A stretch of 64,000 bases of DNA from CAWIMX01 sp963837345 (lineage in GTDB: Bacteria > Acidobacteriota > Vicinamibacteria > Vicinamibacterales > CAVVIG01): positions 1 to 64,000 of the forward strand of contig CAWIMX010000001.1 in NCBI GenBank assembly GCA_963837345.1, in the 5' to 3' direction. The notes below the pieces were generated by a model. The model was not told the origin of the DNA, made no database searches, and worked only from the letters and a program-made list of their open reading frames with translations. A program made the position numbers and the translations under genes. Of the stretch, positions 48,689 through 57,377 are shown one piece after another; within the stretch, counting starts at the first letter, position 1; the number at the start of each line of letters is the position of its first letter.

Positions 48689-49639
48689 CTACACGAACAA
48701 CGACGACACCGACGTCTCCTCGTGAATGCTCTTGATCGCCTGGCCGAGCAGCCGCGCGACCGACAGCACGACGACCTTGCCGTTCTTCGCCTTCTCGCCG
48801 GTGAGCGGGATCGTGTTGGTCACGATCAGCCGATCGATCGGCGACTTCTCGATCCGTTCGAGCGCCGGCCCCGACAGGACGCCGTGCACCGCGCAGGCGA
48901 TGATCCGGTCGGCGCCGTTCGCCTTCAGCGCGCTGGCGGCCTTGGTGATGGTGCCCGCCGTGTCGATGATGTCGTCCTGGATGATGCACGTGCGGCCGGC
49001 GACGTCGCCGATCACGTTCATCACCTCCGCCGTGCCATCGTCGGTCCGGCGCTTGTCGATTACGGCCAGTTCGGCGTCGAGGCGCTTCGCATACGCGCGG
49101 GCCCGCTCGGCGCCGCCGGCGTCGGGCGCGACCATCGTCATCTTCGGATACTCGCGGCCCGAGAGGTAGTCGATGATGACCGGCGCCGCGAAAAGGTGAT
49201 CCACCGGAATGTCAAAGAACCCCTGGATCTGCGCCTTGTGCAGATCCATCGTGAGGACGCGGTTGGTGCCGGCCGCGCTGATGACGTTCGCCACCAGCTT
49301 GGCCGAGATCGGCACACGCGGCTTGTCCTTCCGATCCTGCCGCGCGTAGCCGTAGTACGGCAGCACCGCCGTGATGCGCGACGCCGACGACCGGCGGAAC
49401 GCGTCGACCATGATCAGCAGCTCCACGAGATGCTGATCGACGGGCGTGCACGTCGGCTGGATCACGAACACGTCGGTGCCCCGGATGTTCTCGTCGATCT
49501 GGAACGAGACTTCCGAGTCGGCGAACCGTCGCAGCCGCGCCTGGCCCACCGACAGGCCGAGAAACTCGGCGATGTCGCGCGCGAGCTTCGGATGCGCGCT
49601 GCCCGAAAAGATTTTCAGCTCCCCGAAACCAGTCGCCAT
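48689..49639 (-). CDS. prs: Ribose-phosphate pyrophosphokinase
   Basis: A 316-residue enzyme making PRPP for nucleotide, histidine and NAD synthesis. Start ATG 49639 (MATGFGELKIFSGSAHPKLA); an in-frame ATG five codons upstream is possible. ATP-binding text is SSASRITAVLPYYGYARQDR with KPRVPISAKLVANVISAAGT. The PRPP signature is CIIQDDIIDTAGTITKAAS near residue 217. Starts about 55 bp after tRNA-Gln, the first gene of a prs-rplY-pth unit. Confidence 0.97.
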   Translation of the reverse strand: MATGFGELKIFSGSAHPKLARDIAEFLGLSVGQARLRRFADSEVSFQIDENIRGTDVFVIQPTCTPVDQHLVELLIMVDAFRRSSASRITAVLPYYGYARQDRKDKPRVPISAKLVANVISAAGTNRVLTMDLHKAQIQGFFDIPVDHLFAAPVIIDYLSGREYPKMTMVAPDAGGAERARAYAKRLDAELAVIDKRRTDDGTAEVMNVIGDVAGRTCIIQDDIIDTAGTITKAASALKANGADRIIACAVHGVLSGPALERIEKSPIDRLIVTNTIPLTGEKAKNGKVVVLSVARLLGQAIKSIHEETSVSSLFV

Positions 49640-49693
49640 GGACGGTTCAACCACTCCCGGCCCCCGCCGGCACCTACCAGCACCCTCCCGAAT

Positions 49694-49768
49694 TGGCTGG
49701 GGCGGAAGGATTCGAACCTTCGAATACGGGATCCAAAGTCCCGCGCCTTACCGCTTGGCCACGCCCCA
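49694..49768 (-). tRNA. tRNA-Gln (TTG)
   Basis: Acceptor TGGGGCG/CGCCCCA, D arm TGGCCAAGCGGTAAGGC, anticodon TTG in CGGGACTTTGGATCCCG, T arm GAAGGTTCGAATCCTTC, and encoded CCA. It marks the border between prs and the gas-vesicle island. Confidence 0.95.
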
Positions 49769-49872
49769 TCGTCTGGCGCCGCTCGACGGAAGCCGACCCT
49801 GAGTGACGTAACCCCACGTAGCGCAAACAGAAAGTTTAGCCGATGGCCCGAGGTCCGGGCAAGCTACGAGGG

Positions 49873-50301
49873 CTACAGCAGCGGCCCGAGCGGCCCCAAA
49901 TCGAGTTTCAGATCCTCGGGCGTCAGGCCGAAACGCGCGCCGATCTCGCGAATGGTTTCCTCGAGCCGCATCAGGGCCTGGCCCACGGCTTCGACCTGGC
50001 GCGGGGTCAACGTCCGGTGCTGCATCCGGCGGATCGCCTGACGCTCCATCAGTTTCCGCAGGAATTCGACCAGCGTCAGCACGAGGCGGGCGAGCGCCCG
50101 CTGGGCATCCTCCGGATCGGCGTTCCAGCGGGCCGGCCGCTGGTCGGGAAATCCGCGTTCGAGCTCGCGCCGAAGCGCGTCGAGATCCTCGGCCTCCAGG
50201 GCGGTGATCGTCGGCCCGGGTCGGCGGGCCTGCGGGCCGCGGCGGGCGGCGCGCGCCCGGCGGCGGGGCGCCCGCGAACGCGTGCGCGGCGCCCGACTCA
50301 C
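49873..50301 (-). CDS. gvpK: Gas vesicle protein GvpK
   Basis: A 142-residue protein. The C-terminal 90 residues are GvpK: RWNADPEDAQRALARLVLTL, VEFLRKLMERQAIRRMQHRT, then RLEETIREIGARFGLTPEDL and the end DLGPLGPLL. The N-terminal 30 residues are Arg-rich. GvpK is an accessory factor needed for gas-vesicle formation. Its ATG overlaps the stop of the upstream gvpF/L gene by 4 bp. It is the last gene of the island. Confidence 0.92.
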   Translation of the reverse strand: MSRAPRTRSRAPRRRARAARRGPQARRPGPTITALEAEDLDALRRELERGFPDQRPARWNADPEDAQRALARLVLTLVEFLRKLMERQAIRRMQHRTLTPRQVEAVGQALMRLEETIREIGARFGLTPEDLKLDLGPLGPLL

Positions 50302-50972
50302 GCGATCAACTCCGGCGCGAACGCGTAGGGTGGCCAGGGCCCGCTCGCCGAGGCGCGCAGGCCGAGCTGCCGCATCGCGGTCGCGAGGGTCCGCCGATAC
50401 TCGCCGGCGGCGCCGCGGCCAATCAGGTGATACGCCGTCAGCAGCAAAGTGCCGCGATCGTGGCGGGCCACGCGCTCGGCCGCGATGATCCCCGCGAGGA
50501 CCTGGCGCAGCGGATCGAGCTCGGGGGCTCGGCGCGCCTCGGCGATCCGATCCGCACGTTGGCGCAGGTATGCCGTGCCGGACTGTCGAGTCCGTCGTGG
50601 CGTGGCGGTCGGCGTTCCGCGCCGGGCCGCGGGCGCCCCGTAGACGCGCAGGGTCATCTGTTCGCGCTGCCGCACGTCGCGGAGGGCGGCGCGCCAGTCG
50701 GCGGTGTCCGCGCCGAGTCTCGCCGCCACGTCGCCCGCGCTCGCGAACGTCGTGCCGAACCGGACCGGCAGCACGGAGGCCACGCAGCGCGTGATGCCCC
50801 GTACGACGCGATCGTGCGCGCGCAACGCCGCGAGGCTGACGACCGGCGCGGGTGCGTCGGCGACGACTGCCGCCGCCGTCGCTCCTCGAATCACGCGCAG
50901 CCGGCGGCCGCGCGCGACCCCCTGTCGCGGAAGACGCGTCGCCCGCGGCACGATCGCATACACGCGGATCAT
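50298..50972 (-). CDS. GvpL/GvpF family gas vesicle protein
   Basis: A 224-residue GvpF/GvpL-type protein. The family's N-terminal alpha/beta part is short (VYAIVPRATRLPRQGVARGR). The region ASVLPVRFGTTFASAGDVAA matches the usual VLPVRFGTVF motif. The C-terminal signature GPWPPYAFA is the hallmark ending of GvpL/F proteins. These accessory proteins help gas-vesicle assembly and contact GvpA. It is the third such paralogue in the operon. ATG 50972 overlaps the upstream stop by 4 bp. Confidence 0.88.
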   Translation of the reverse strand: MIRVYAIVPRATRLPRQGVARGRRLRVIRGATAAAVVADAPAPVVSLAALRAHDRVVRGITRCVASVLPVRFGTTFASAGDVAARLGADTADWRAALRDVRQREQMTLRVYGAPAARRGTPTATPRRTRQSGTAYLRQRADRIAEARRAPELDPLRQVLAGIIAAERVARHDRGTLLLTAYHLIGRGAAGEYRRTLATAMRQLGLRASASGPWPPYAFAPELIA

Positions 50973-51244
50973 CGCCTGGGCCCTCGCCGCCGACCGGCCG
51001 AACCAGCCTGGCGCCGAGGCCGGCGGGAGGACAGCACCCGATCAGCCGCTGCGAGCAACGCCTGCACCCGCAGATAGATCAAGTCGACGTCGGCCACTCC
51101 GAGCACCACGTCGCCGCTGAGCACGACGCCCTGGTTGAGCAGGTGGTCGACCAGATCGAGCAGCGACACGTCCGAGGGCCCCAGCACACGCTCGGCCGTG
51201 TGCGCGCGGCGCGATCCGGCCTCGGGTCGGCGTCGGCGCGCCAT
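50969..51244 (-). CDS. GvpA/J/S-like gas vesicle protein
   Basis: A 91-residue protein, ATG 51244. The core SLLDLVDHLLNQGVVLSGDV, VLGVADVDLIYLRVQALLAA is the GvpA-type helix-strand-strand-helix in a diverged form. The wording is closest to what I recall of GvpS/GvpM. Both ends are Arg-rich. It lies between two gvpF/L genes with overlap on one side and 2 bp on the other. It is an accessory, probably not the main wall protein. Confidence 0.82.
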   Translation of the reverse strand: MARRRRPEAGSRRAHTAERVLGPSDVSLLDLVDHLLNQGVVLSGDVVLGVADVDLIYLRVQALLAAADRVLSSRRPRRQAGSAGRRRGPRR

Positions 51245-51246
51245 GA

Positions 51247-52032
51247 TTACGCCCCGACGAAGGTGTAGGGGGGCCAGGGCCCGGAGAGCTCGACGCGATA
51301 CTCGGGGCCGAGCGCCCCGGCCACGCGGCGCGCGGCCGCGTGAAAGCGATCCACCTGGCCGAGATTGACCAGGAAGGCGGCGTCGAGAAGGAGCGGCGCC
51401 TCGCCCCGGGCCCCGTTCACGCCCGGCGGCAGCGCCTGCCGCACGGACGCCGCGGCGCGTGCCGCCAGACGTCGGAAGGCCTCTTCGGCGCGCGCCCGGC
51501 TCTTCGCTGCGCCCGATCGGGCCGCGCCGAGCGCCTGGCTCTTGGCGGCCAGGTACTGCGCGCCGCTTCGCGGCCGGGGCCGCGCTGGAGCCGTGGAGGC
51601 GGCCGCGGCGTCCGGCGCACGGCGAATCCGCAGCCCCCACTCGGCGCGCCCGGCGACGCGCCGCACCAGCGCGTTCACCCGACGCCTCCGGCGCGCGACG
51701 TCGGCCACGGCCCGTTCGTCGCTGTCGAACATCGTGAACAGCTTCACCGGCACGACGGCCCGCGCGCGCATGCACGACTCGACGAGCGATGCATGCGCCA
51801 CGGCGCAGCGCGCCACCCAGTCCAGATCGCCGAGACCGCGCGCGATGGCCGCCTCGCCGAACCGCGCCCGCGGCGCGTCGGCCACGAGCAGCCAGCGGCG
51901 CAGCCCCGCCTCCACGAACCGCGGCGGGCCGAGGCCGGGGATGCCGCGGTGGCGCCGCGGCAGGGCGAGGCGTCGCTCGTTGTCGACGACGCAGTACACG
52001 TAGGTGGCGGCCGGCCTATTCGTCGCTTTCAT
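51247..52032 (-). CDS. GvpL/GvpF family gas vesicle protein
   Basis: A 261-residue GvpF/L protein. It opens ATYVYCVVDNERRLALPRRH, contains VVPVKLFTMFDSDERAVADV in place of the usual VLPVRFGT, and ends SGPWPPYTFVGA. A long Ala/Arg-rich helical insert (residues about 130-200) sets it apart. It overlaps gvpG by 17 bp. The gene is part of a tightly packed operon on the minus strand. Confidence 0.88.
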   Translation of the reverse strand: MKATNRPAATYVYCVVDNERRLALPRRHRGIPGLGPPRFVEAGLRRWLLVADAPRARFGEAAIARGLGDLDWVARCAVAHASLVESCMRARAVVPVKLFTMFDSDERAVADVARRRRRVNALVRRVAGRAEWGLRIRRAPDAAAASTAPARPRPRSGAQYLAAKSQALGAARSGAAKSRARAEEAFRRLAARAAASVRQALPPGVNGARGEAPLLLDAAFLVNLGQVDRFHAAARRVAGALGPEYRVELSGPWPPYTFVGA

Positions 52033-52309
52033 CCAGCACTCGCACGTCGGCGCCCGTCACCCGATAGGCGCCGACCGCCGCCGCCTGATCGCCCCGACGG
52101 CGCCGGATCGCGTTGAGGCGGTCGAATACGCCGCGCTCGATCTCGGCATAGGCGCGCTCGTCGATCGTCCCCGCCTCGAGGCGCGTCTGCGCCTCGAGCA
52201 GCGACTCCCGCAGCGTGGCGTCGTCGTCCTGCTCGGTCTCGGCGGCGAGCGCCACCTTGTCGAGCACGAACCGCAGGCCGTTCACCAGGAGCGAATCGAG
52301 GAGGAACAT
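52016..52309 (-). CDS. gvpG: Gas vesicle protein GvpG
   Basis: A 97-residue protein with the GvpG pattern: MFLLDSLLVNGLRFVLDKVA at the N-terminus, then LRESLLEAQTRLEAGTIDER and AYAEIERGVFDRLNAIRRRR. The family is a small helical accessory factor found beside gvpF and gvpL. It starts at ATG 52309, 2 bp after the stop of gvpF. Confidence 0.88.
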   Translation of the reverse strand: MFLLDSLLVNGLRFVLDKVALAAETEQDDDATLRESLLEAQTRLEAGTIDERAYAEIERGVFDRLNAIRRRRGDQAAAVGAYRVTGADVRVLDESDE

Positions 52310-52311
52310 CG

Positions 52312-53223
52312 TCAGACGCGCTCGAGCTTCAGGCGGATGTTGACGAAGTTGTACGGCGGCCAGGGGCCCGTGTACTTGAAGGTCAGCTTGTCGAACTGCG
52401 CGGCCACTCTCCGGACGCGCTGGTCGAACGCCGTTTCGCGATCGCGCGCCACGAGAAACGCGGCGTTCAGGATCATCTGCTCGCCGATCGGCTTGTTCAC
52501 GCGGACCGAGACCGCCACGTCACGCAGTTTTTCGAGGATGCTCGCGGCGTACCGCTCGGCTTCGTGCTCGAGGCCGGCGGCGATCAGGCGGCCGTACTGC
52601 ATGCGCGCGAAATACGTCGACCCCTTCTGCGACGCGATCTCGCTCTTCAGGCGGCGGATATCCTCGTTCTCGCGCTCGAGATCCCGGATGACGCCGTCAC
52701 GGTCCCACAGCACCTTGAGCCCGTACTCGAGCTTGTTCTCCATCTTGGACAGCACGTCGCCGAAGGCGTCGTACGCGGATCGCAGCAGCTCGACGATGTC
52801 GTCGTGCGTTTTGAAGACCGTGCCGAACGACATCGGGATCACCGTGTGGTCGCGCATCACGGTCTCGTTGACGTGCTCGTGCGCGAGCACGTTCTCGCGC
52901 GTCGAGTCGAGCGCGACCAGGGGCACGTCGGAGGCGACCGCCGCCAGATCGCGGTAGTGGACCGTGTGCACGTCGGCCACCTCGCCCGCGATGGTGCTGA
53001 GACCCAGGCTCAGCGGCGTATTCGATCGAATCACGCAGTAGACGTACTTCCCGCGATCCTCGCGGTCGCGCGGGGCCGGGCCGGGGCCGCTGCGCGGGCG
53101 GCGGGGCACGACCGATCGGGGCCGCGCCGCCGCCTGCGCCGCCGCCTGGCGGGCGCGGCGCGGCGCCGCACCCGGGGTGGCCGGACGCGCGCGGGATCCG
53201 CGACGGGAAGGACGCTTAGGCAC
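52312..53223 (-). CDS. gvpF: GvpF/GvpL family gas vesicle protein
   Basis: A 303-residue protein started at GTG 53223, 8 bp inside the end of the response-regulator gene. The first 60 residues are an Arg/Ala/Pro-rich extension. The GvpF domain starts at GKYVYCVIRSNTPLSLGLST and has VMRDHTVIPMSFGTVFKTHD, the canonical pattern. A coiled-coil-like middle (DLERENEDIRRLKSEIASQK) follows, and the end is YTGPWPPYNFVNIRLKLERV. This is the most canonical of the three paralogues. A later start nearer GKYVYC is possible. Confidence 0.88.
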   Translation of the reverse strand: MPKRPSRRGSRARPATPGAAPRRARQAAAQAAARPRSVVPRRPRSGPGPAPRDREDRGKYVYCVIRSNTPLSLGLSTIAGEVADVHTVHYRDLAAVASDVPLVALDSTRENVLAHEHVNETVMRDHTVIPMSFGTVFKTHDDIVELLRSAYDAFGDVLSKMENKLEYGLKVLWDRDGVIRDLERENEDIRRLKSEIASQKGSTYFARMQYGRLIAAGLEHEAERYAASILEKLRDVAVSVRVNKPIGEQMILNAAFLVARDRETAFDQRVRRVAAQFDKLTFKYTGPWPPYNFVNIRLKLERV

Positions 53224-53644
53224 GGGTCGACCTCCGGCTTCGGCCGGGCCTCGCCTTCGTCGTGGTCTTGAGGAGCCGGCGCAGCTCGGTGACCACGTCT
53301 TCGGGGAGGCACGGCTTGGTGATGAATCCATCGCAGCCCGCCTTCCGGGCGCTCGTCGAATAGCCGGGCAGGGCGTGCCCCGTGAGCGCGACCACCGGGA
53401 TGTGACGCGTGCGCTGATCGGCTTTCAGCCGGCGAGTGGCTTCCCATCCGTCCATGCCCGGCAGCGACAAATCCATGAGAATGATGTCCGGCGGATTGGC
53501 GATCGCCTGCTGCAGCGCGTCGGCCCCGTCGGCGGCCTCCGCCACGCGAAAGCCCGAGAACACGAGATACTGCGCATACATCTCGCGCGCGTCGCGATAG
53601 TCGTCGACGACCAGAACGAGCGGTTCCGCGGGCGGGCCCGTCAT
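53216..53644 (-). CDS. Receiver-only response regulator
   Basis: A 142-residue CheY-like receiver. The acidic pocket is VLVVDDYRDAREMY, the phosphorylated Asp is about residue 58 in IILMDLSLPGMDGWE, and the conserved Lys is about 110 in GFITKPCLPED. No output domain is present. Its ATG overlaps the histidine-kinase stop by 4 bp, so the two are coupled. It lies inside the gas-vesicle operon, between gvpA/kinase and gvpF. Confidence 0.9.
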   Translation of the reverse strand: MTGPPAEPLVLVVDDYRDAREMYAQYLVFSGFRVAEAADGADALQQAIANPPDIILMDLSLPGMDGWEATRRLKADQRTRHIPVVALTGHALPGYSTSARKAGCDGFITKPCLPEDVVTELRRLLKTTTKARPGRSRRSTRA

Positions 53645-55779
53645 TTTTTCAGCGCCGCGGCCGTCACGAGCGTGAACGTCGAGCCGCGGCCGAGCTCGCT
53701 CTCGAGCTCGATCCGGCCGCCGATCATCGTCGCCAGCCGCCTGCAGATCGAGAGACCCAGACCGGTGCCACTGTACGGCCGGGCCACGGTGCTGTCGACC
53801 TGCCGGAAGTCTTCGAAGATTTTCGCGCGGTCGGCCGGGTCGATGCCAATCCCCGTATCGGTCACCGCGATCTCGACCGTCCCCCGCGTCCGCCCCGGCC
53901 GCGCCGTGATCGACACCGATCCGCGGCTCGTGAACTTCAGCGCGTTGCTGAGCAGGTTCAGCACGATCTGCTTCACCTTCTGTCGATCGCTCCTGATGGG
54001 ACCGAGCTCGGCGGACACCTTCACGTGCACGTCGAGCTTCGACCGCGCGACGATCGGCGCCGTCTCCGACATGATCTCGGCCAGCAGGCCGTCCAACGGG
54101 AACCGCGACACCTTGACCGGCATGCGTCCGGCCTCGATCCGCGCGATATCGAGGATTTCGTTGACGATCCCGACCAGGTGGCGGGCGTTCGACTCGATGC
54201 GCGCGAGGTGCTGCCGCTGCCCCTCCGTCAGCTCGCCGGAGACGCCCTGGGCGAGCAAGCTCGTGTAGCCCATGATGGCGTTCAGAGGCGTCCGGAACTC
54301 GTGCGACATGTTCGCGAGAAACTGCGACTTGAGCGCCGACGCCTGCTCGAGCTCGATGGCCTGCCGACGCAGGAGCTCGTTCTGCTCGGCCAGTTCGGCC
54401 GTGGCGTGATTCACCTTCGCCTCGAGCTCGTCGGACGCCGCCTTCACGCGCTCGTACAGCCGCTGGCGCTCCAGCACTTCGGAGTGATCGTGCAGGATCG
54501 TGACGACGGCGCTCAGCTCTCCCGCGTCGGTCAGCACCTTGCCGGAAATCGCCTCCACCGGCAGCGTCGAGCCCGTCTCGACGTCGGTCAGCGTGAGCTC
54601 GCCGCGCCGACGATGGCCCGTGCCGTCCGACAGCAGACCCGACAGAAAGCTCGAGAAGCGCGCGTCGTTGGATCGCACGCGGCGCTGCTCGTCGTCGCCC
54701 GTGCCGGCGACGCTCGTGAACAGGCGCTCGGCGGGGCGGTTCATCATCGTGATCCGGCCCTTCGCATCCGACACGAGGATCGGATCGGCCACCGACGAGA
54801 TCACCAGGTCGAGACGATCGCGCTCGCTGCGGGCCTGCGCCTCGGCGATCCGCATTCGATGATAGTTCGCCGCCAGCTCCTCGTTGGCCCGGTGGAGATC
54901 GGTGACGTTGCGCAACACCGACACGATCCCGGTGCCGTGCCGCTGGTCGTGTACGGTGCTGCCCAGCAGCTCGAAAAGGAGGTCCGATCCGTCCGCGGGG
55001 TCCGCCAGGAGCAGCTCCTGAGGACCGCCCTCCTCGGCGTCGACGGCCGTGCGCCAGAGCGCGGCCGACAGGAACATGTTGTTCAACTCGACGGCCCGGC
55101 TGCGCCCCTCGCTCTCGCCCGGCCCGGTCACGAACAGCGCTTCGGCGGCGGCGTTGGCGACGACGAGACGGCCTTTGGCGTCGGTGAGCAGCACCGGATC
55201 CGCGATGGCATTGATCACCGCCTCGAGGCGCCCGCGCTCCCGTCGCAGCCGGCTCTCGTCTTCGAGCAGGGCGCGCCGCGTGATCAGCCGCGGCAGCCGC
55301 TGTCCGAGGACGCTGGCGGCCCAGACCACATCGTCGTGCAGCTCGGGGCCGCAGGCGACCAGGAGCAGCCCGTCGGCCGCCTGAGGCGGCCCGGTGCCGG
55401 CCAGGGGCAGCGCCCAGCAGTGGCTCCGGCCGAACAGCAGCCGGACGCCGCGGCCGCCGCCGAGCGACTTCGCGGGAAAGAACTGCGGCTCGCGCGTGTT
55501 CAGCGCCTGGATGAAGGGATGGCTGATGTCGGCCAGCGGCACGAGCAGGCGCGCGATCTGCGCCGGGCTGATCCGGTGTCCGGCCACCGCCGCGAGATGA
55601 GCGCTGTCGTCGTCGACCAACGCACACATCGCCTCGGTCACTCCGGCGTTCTCGCCGAGCCACACGAACGTCCGCTCGAGACACGCGACCACGTCGTCGA
55701 TGGCGAGGAGCGCCTCGAGCAACTCGAGCTTCGCCGCCGCGCTCGAGACGCGCTCGGCCGTGCGCGAAGCCAGACCCAT
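53641..55779 (-). CDS. Hybrid-sensing histidine kinase with GAF and PAS domains
   Basis: A 712-residue sensor kinase with no membrane helix. A GAF-like region (residues about 1-175) comes first, then two PAS domains (about 190-310 with AVINAIADPVLLTDAKGRLV, and about 330-450 with LVISSVADPILVSDAKGRIT). A coiled coil follows. The HisKA box is LANMSHEFRTPLNAIMGYTS with the phospho-His near residue 491. The ATPase domain has NLLSNALKFTSRG, TDTGIGIDPADR and GTGLGLSICRRL. It is cytoplasmic and should sense internal signals (redox, ligand or energy state). It lies 4 bp after gvpA. Confidence 0.93.
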   Translation of the reverse strand: MGLASRTAERVSSAAAKLELLEALLAIDDVVACLERTFVWLGENAGVTEAMCALVDDDSAHLAAVAGHRISPAQIARLLVPLADISHPFIQALNTREPQFFPAKSLGGGRGVRLLFGRSHCWALPLAGTGPPQAADGLLLVACGPELHDDVVWAASVLGQRLPRLITRRALLEDESRLRRERGRLEAVINAIADPVLLTDAKGRLVVANAAAEALFVTGPGESEGRSRAVELNNMFLSAALWRTAVDAEEGGPQELLLADPADGSDLLFELLGSTVHDQRHGTGIVSVLRNVTDLHRANEELAANYHRMRIAEAQARSERDRLDLVISSVADPILVSDAKGRITMMNRPAERLFTSVAGTGDDEQRRVRSNDARFSSFLSGLLSDGTGHRRRGELTLTDVETGSTLPVEAISGKVLTDAGELSAVVTILHDHSEVLERQRLYERVKAASDELEAKVNHATAELAEQNELLRRQAIELEQASALKSQFLANMSHEFRTPLNAIMGYTSLLAQGVSGELTEGQRQHLARIESNARHLVGIVNEILDIARIEAGRMPVKVSRFPLDGLLAEIMSETAPIVARSKLDVHVKVSAELGPIRSDRQKVKQIVLNLLSNALKFTSRGSVSITARPGRTRGTVEIAVTDTGIGIDPADRAKIFEDFRQVDSTVARPYSGTGLGLSICRRLATMIGGRIELESELGRGSTFTLVTAAALKK

Positions 55780-55783
55780 GCGC

Positions 55784-56119
55784 TTACGAACGGCGGGCTG
55801 ACCGCCTGCGCACGGCCGCCGTCTTCACCTTCCGGACCGGCGGCGCGAGCTGCGACCGCAGGGTCACGTTCTCGCTGAGCAGGTCCTCGTAGGATCGCCC
55901 GTCCAGGGCCGGTCGCGACACGGGCCGGGAGAGGCTGACCGCTTCGGAATATTTCAGATACGTGTCGATCGACGCCACGACGACGCGCGCTTCGACCGTG
56001 ATCAGGTCGATCCCGACCAGCGAGACGCGCACCCACGCGTCGACGACAATGCCCTTGTCGAGCACCCGATCGAGCACGTCGACCAGACTCGTTCCACCCG
56101 CTGCCCGTTCAACCGGCAT
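55784..56119 (-). CDS. gvpA: Gas vesicle structural protein GvpA
   Basis: A 111-residue form of the main gas-vesicle wall protein. Residues 11-60 follow the GvpA fold closely: SLVDVLDRVLDKGIVVDAWV, RVSLVGIDLITVEARVVVAS, and IDTYLKYSEAV. After that comes a 45-residue tail ending in a basic stretch (VRKVKTAAVRRRSARRS); GvpA proteins are usually 70-85 residues, so the tail is an extension. The histidine-kinase gene starts 4 bp downstream. Confidence 0.93.
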   Translation of the reverse strand: MPVERAAGGTSLVDVLDRVLDKGIVVDAWVRVSLVGIDLITVEARVVVASIDTYLKYSEAVSLSRPVSRPALDGRSYEDLLSENVTLRSQLAPPVRKVKTAAVRRRSARRS

Positions 56120-56148
56120 ATGTGCTCCCTTGTTCCGTGCGGGCCGGC

Positions 56149-56502
56149 CTATCCGCGCGCGACCGCCCGGCGGCGGCCGCCGCGTACGGCGCGCGCCGCT
56201 TCAAGCGCCTGGACCTGGCGTTCGAGCTGTCGGATCTGTTTCTTCAACTCCTCGTTCTCGCGCGACAGGTGCGCACGCCCGACCGACAGATTGCGGTCGT
56301 GCTTCCACCAGTCCAGGCCGATCTGCTCGGCCTTGTCGAGCGAACACACGAGGAGTCGAATGCGAATCGTGAGGAGCTCGACTTCCGCGAGCGACACCTT
56401 GATGTCACCGGCGACCACCAGGCCCTTGTCGAGGACCCGATCGAGCACGTCGACGAGACTGGCAGACTGTGAGGAGCCGGGCGAGAGGGCTACTGACGCC
56501 AT
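56149..56502 (-). CDS. gvpJ: Gas vesicle protein GvpJ-like
   Basis: A 117-residue protein started at ATG 56502 (MASVALSPGSSQSASLVDVL). The GvpA-like core LDRVLDKGLVVAGDIKVSLA, EVELLTIRIRLLVCSLDKAE is followed by GLDWWKHDRNLSV and a C-terminal coiled coil (SRENEELKKQIRQLERQVQA). This arrangement fits GvpJ, a minor wall or tip protein. It is upstream of gvpA in the operon, 29 bp apart. Confidence 0.85.
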   Translation of the reverse strand: MASVALSPGSSQSASLVDVLDRVLDKGLVVAGDIKVSLAEVELLTIRIRLLVCSLDKAEQIGLDWWKHDRNLSVGRAHLSRENEELKKQIRQLERQVQALEAARAVRGGRRRAVARG

Positions 56503-56595
56503 GTGGTGTGCCTTCGTCTCCCGCACGCGCGACCATCAGCTCATCTGTATGCGTGACGCTCACGAGAAGGAAGGCGCCGAGTATAGCGGGCAACG

Positions 56596-57066
56596 TCATG
56601 GCGGGCAAGCACCCGGCGGCGCGCCGTCGAGCAACTCGAGCAGCAGACGAATCTGCCACCACAGCAGCTCCGGTTGACACGGCTTGGCGAGAAACACTTC
56701 GCAGCCGGCGCGGCGCGCTTGGTCCGCGGCCATGTCGTCGCCCGACAGCACGATGATCGGGATGTTCTCGGTCCGTCCCGAGTGCTTCAGGCGCTCGATC
56801 GCGCCCGACCCGTCGAGATGCGGCATCACCAGATCCATCACGATGAGATCGGGACGCAGCCGGTTCGCCTTCTCGACGGCTTCCACGCCGTCGTGCGCCA
56901 CGAACACGACGCAGCCGAGCGACGAAAGATAGCTCCCGTAGATCGCCTGCGCGTCCGGATCGTCGTCGGCGATGAGGACCATGGGAACGGCCGCCGCAGG
57001 CGGGGGCTCCGCCTGGCGCAACGCTCCGACCGAAGAACGAGAAGGCCGCCGATCGGCTCGCTTCAT
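56596..57066 (-). CDS. Receiver-only response regulator
   Basis: A 156-residue CheY-like protein. Receiver text begins VLIADDDPDAQAIY (residue about 30). The phosphorylated Asp is about residue 78 in LIVMDLVMPHLDGSGA, and the Lys is in EVFLAKPCQPELLW. A start at ATG 56982 would remove a disordered N-terminal 28 residues. It has no output domain and precedes gvpJ on the same strand, so it is probably part of the island's regulation. Confidence 0.88.
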   Translation of the reverse strand: MKRADRRPSRSSVGALRQAEPPPAAAVPMVLIADDDPDAQAIYGSYLSSLGCVVFVAHDGVEAVEKANRLRPDLIVMDLVMPHLDGSGAIERLKHSGRTENIPIIVLSGDDMAADQARRAGCEVFLAKPCQPELLWWQIRLLLELLDGAPPGACPP

Positions 57067-57095
57067 CTACGGCACGCTCGAGCAGCCCGGCGCCG

Positions 57096-57323
57096 TTACT
57101 GCGCGCGCTGCTCCACAAAAGCGGCCCGCCGCTGAGGCATGGACCGCTGGGGGGATTCTTTGAGCGCCCAACCGGGCGTCTCATAGGGACACGAGATGCA
57201 GCGCAGCGACAACCGCCCGGGCTCCACGTGAAGCAGGAGGTCGTGTCCGCCCACACCGCAGACGAGAGCGTGCACGCGTCTTGACAGGTTTGTCGTCAAG
57301 CGCCCCACGAGCTGAAACGGCAC
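57096..57323 (-). CDS. Small cysteine-containing protein of unknown function
   Basis: A 75-residue protein with a GTG start at 57323. The central text VCGVGGHDLLLHVEPGRLSL, RCISCPYETPGWALK contains a CISC pair and a lone Cys, which could hold a metal. The family is not known to me. It lies upstream of the gas-vesicle response regulator, about 30 bp away, and may be the first gene of that transcript. A sigma-54 type promoter lies 55-70 bp upstream. Confidence 0.5.
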   Translation of the reverse strand: MPFQLVGRLTTNLSRRVHALVCGVGGHDLLLHVEPGRLSLRCISCPYETPGWALKESPQRSMPQRRAAFVEQRAQ

Positions 57324-57377
57324 GAGTCGAGTACCTCATCGGGACCTCCGCATCGAGAACCTTCGCCGGCCTGACAA

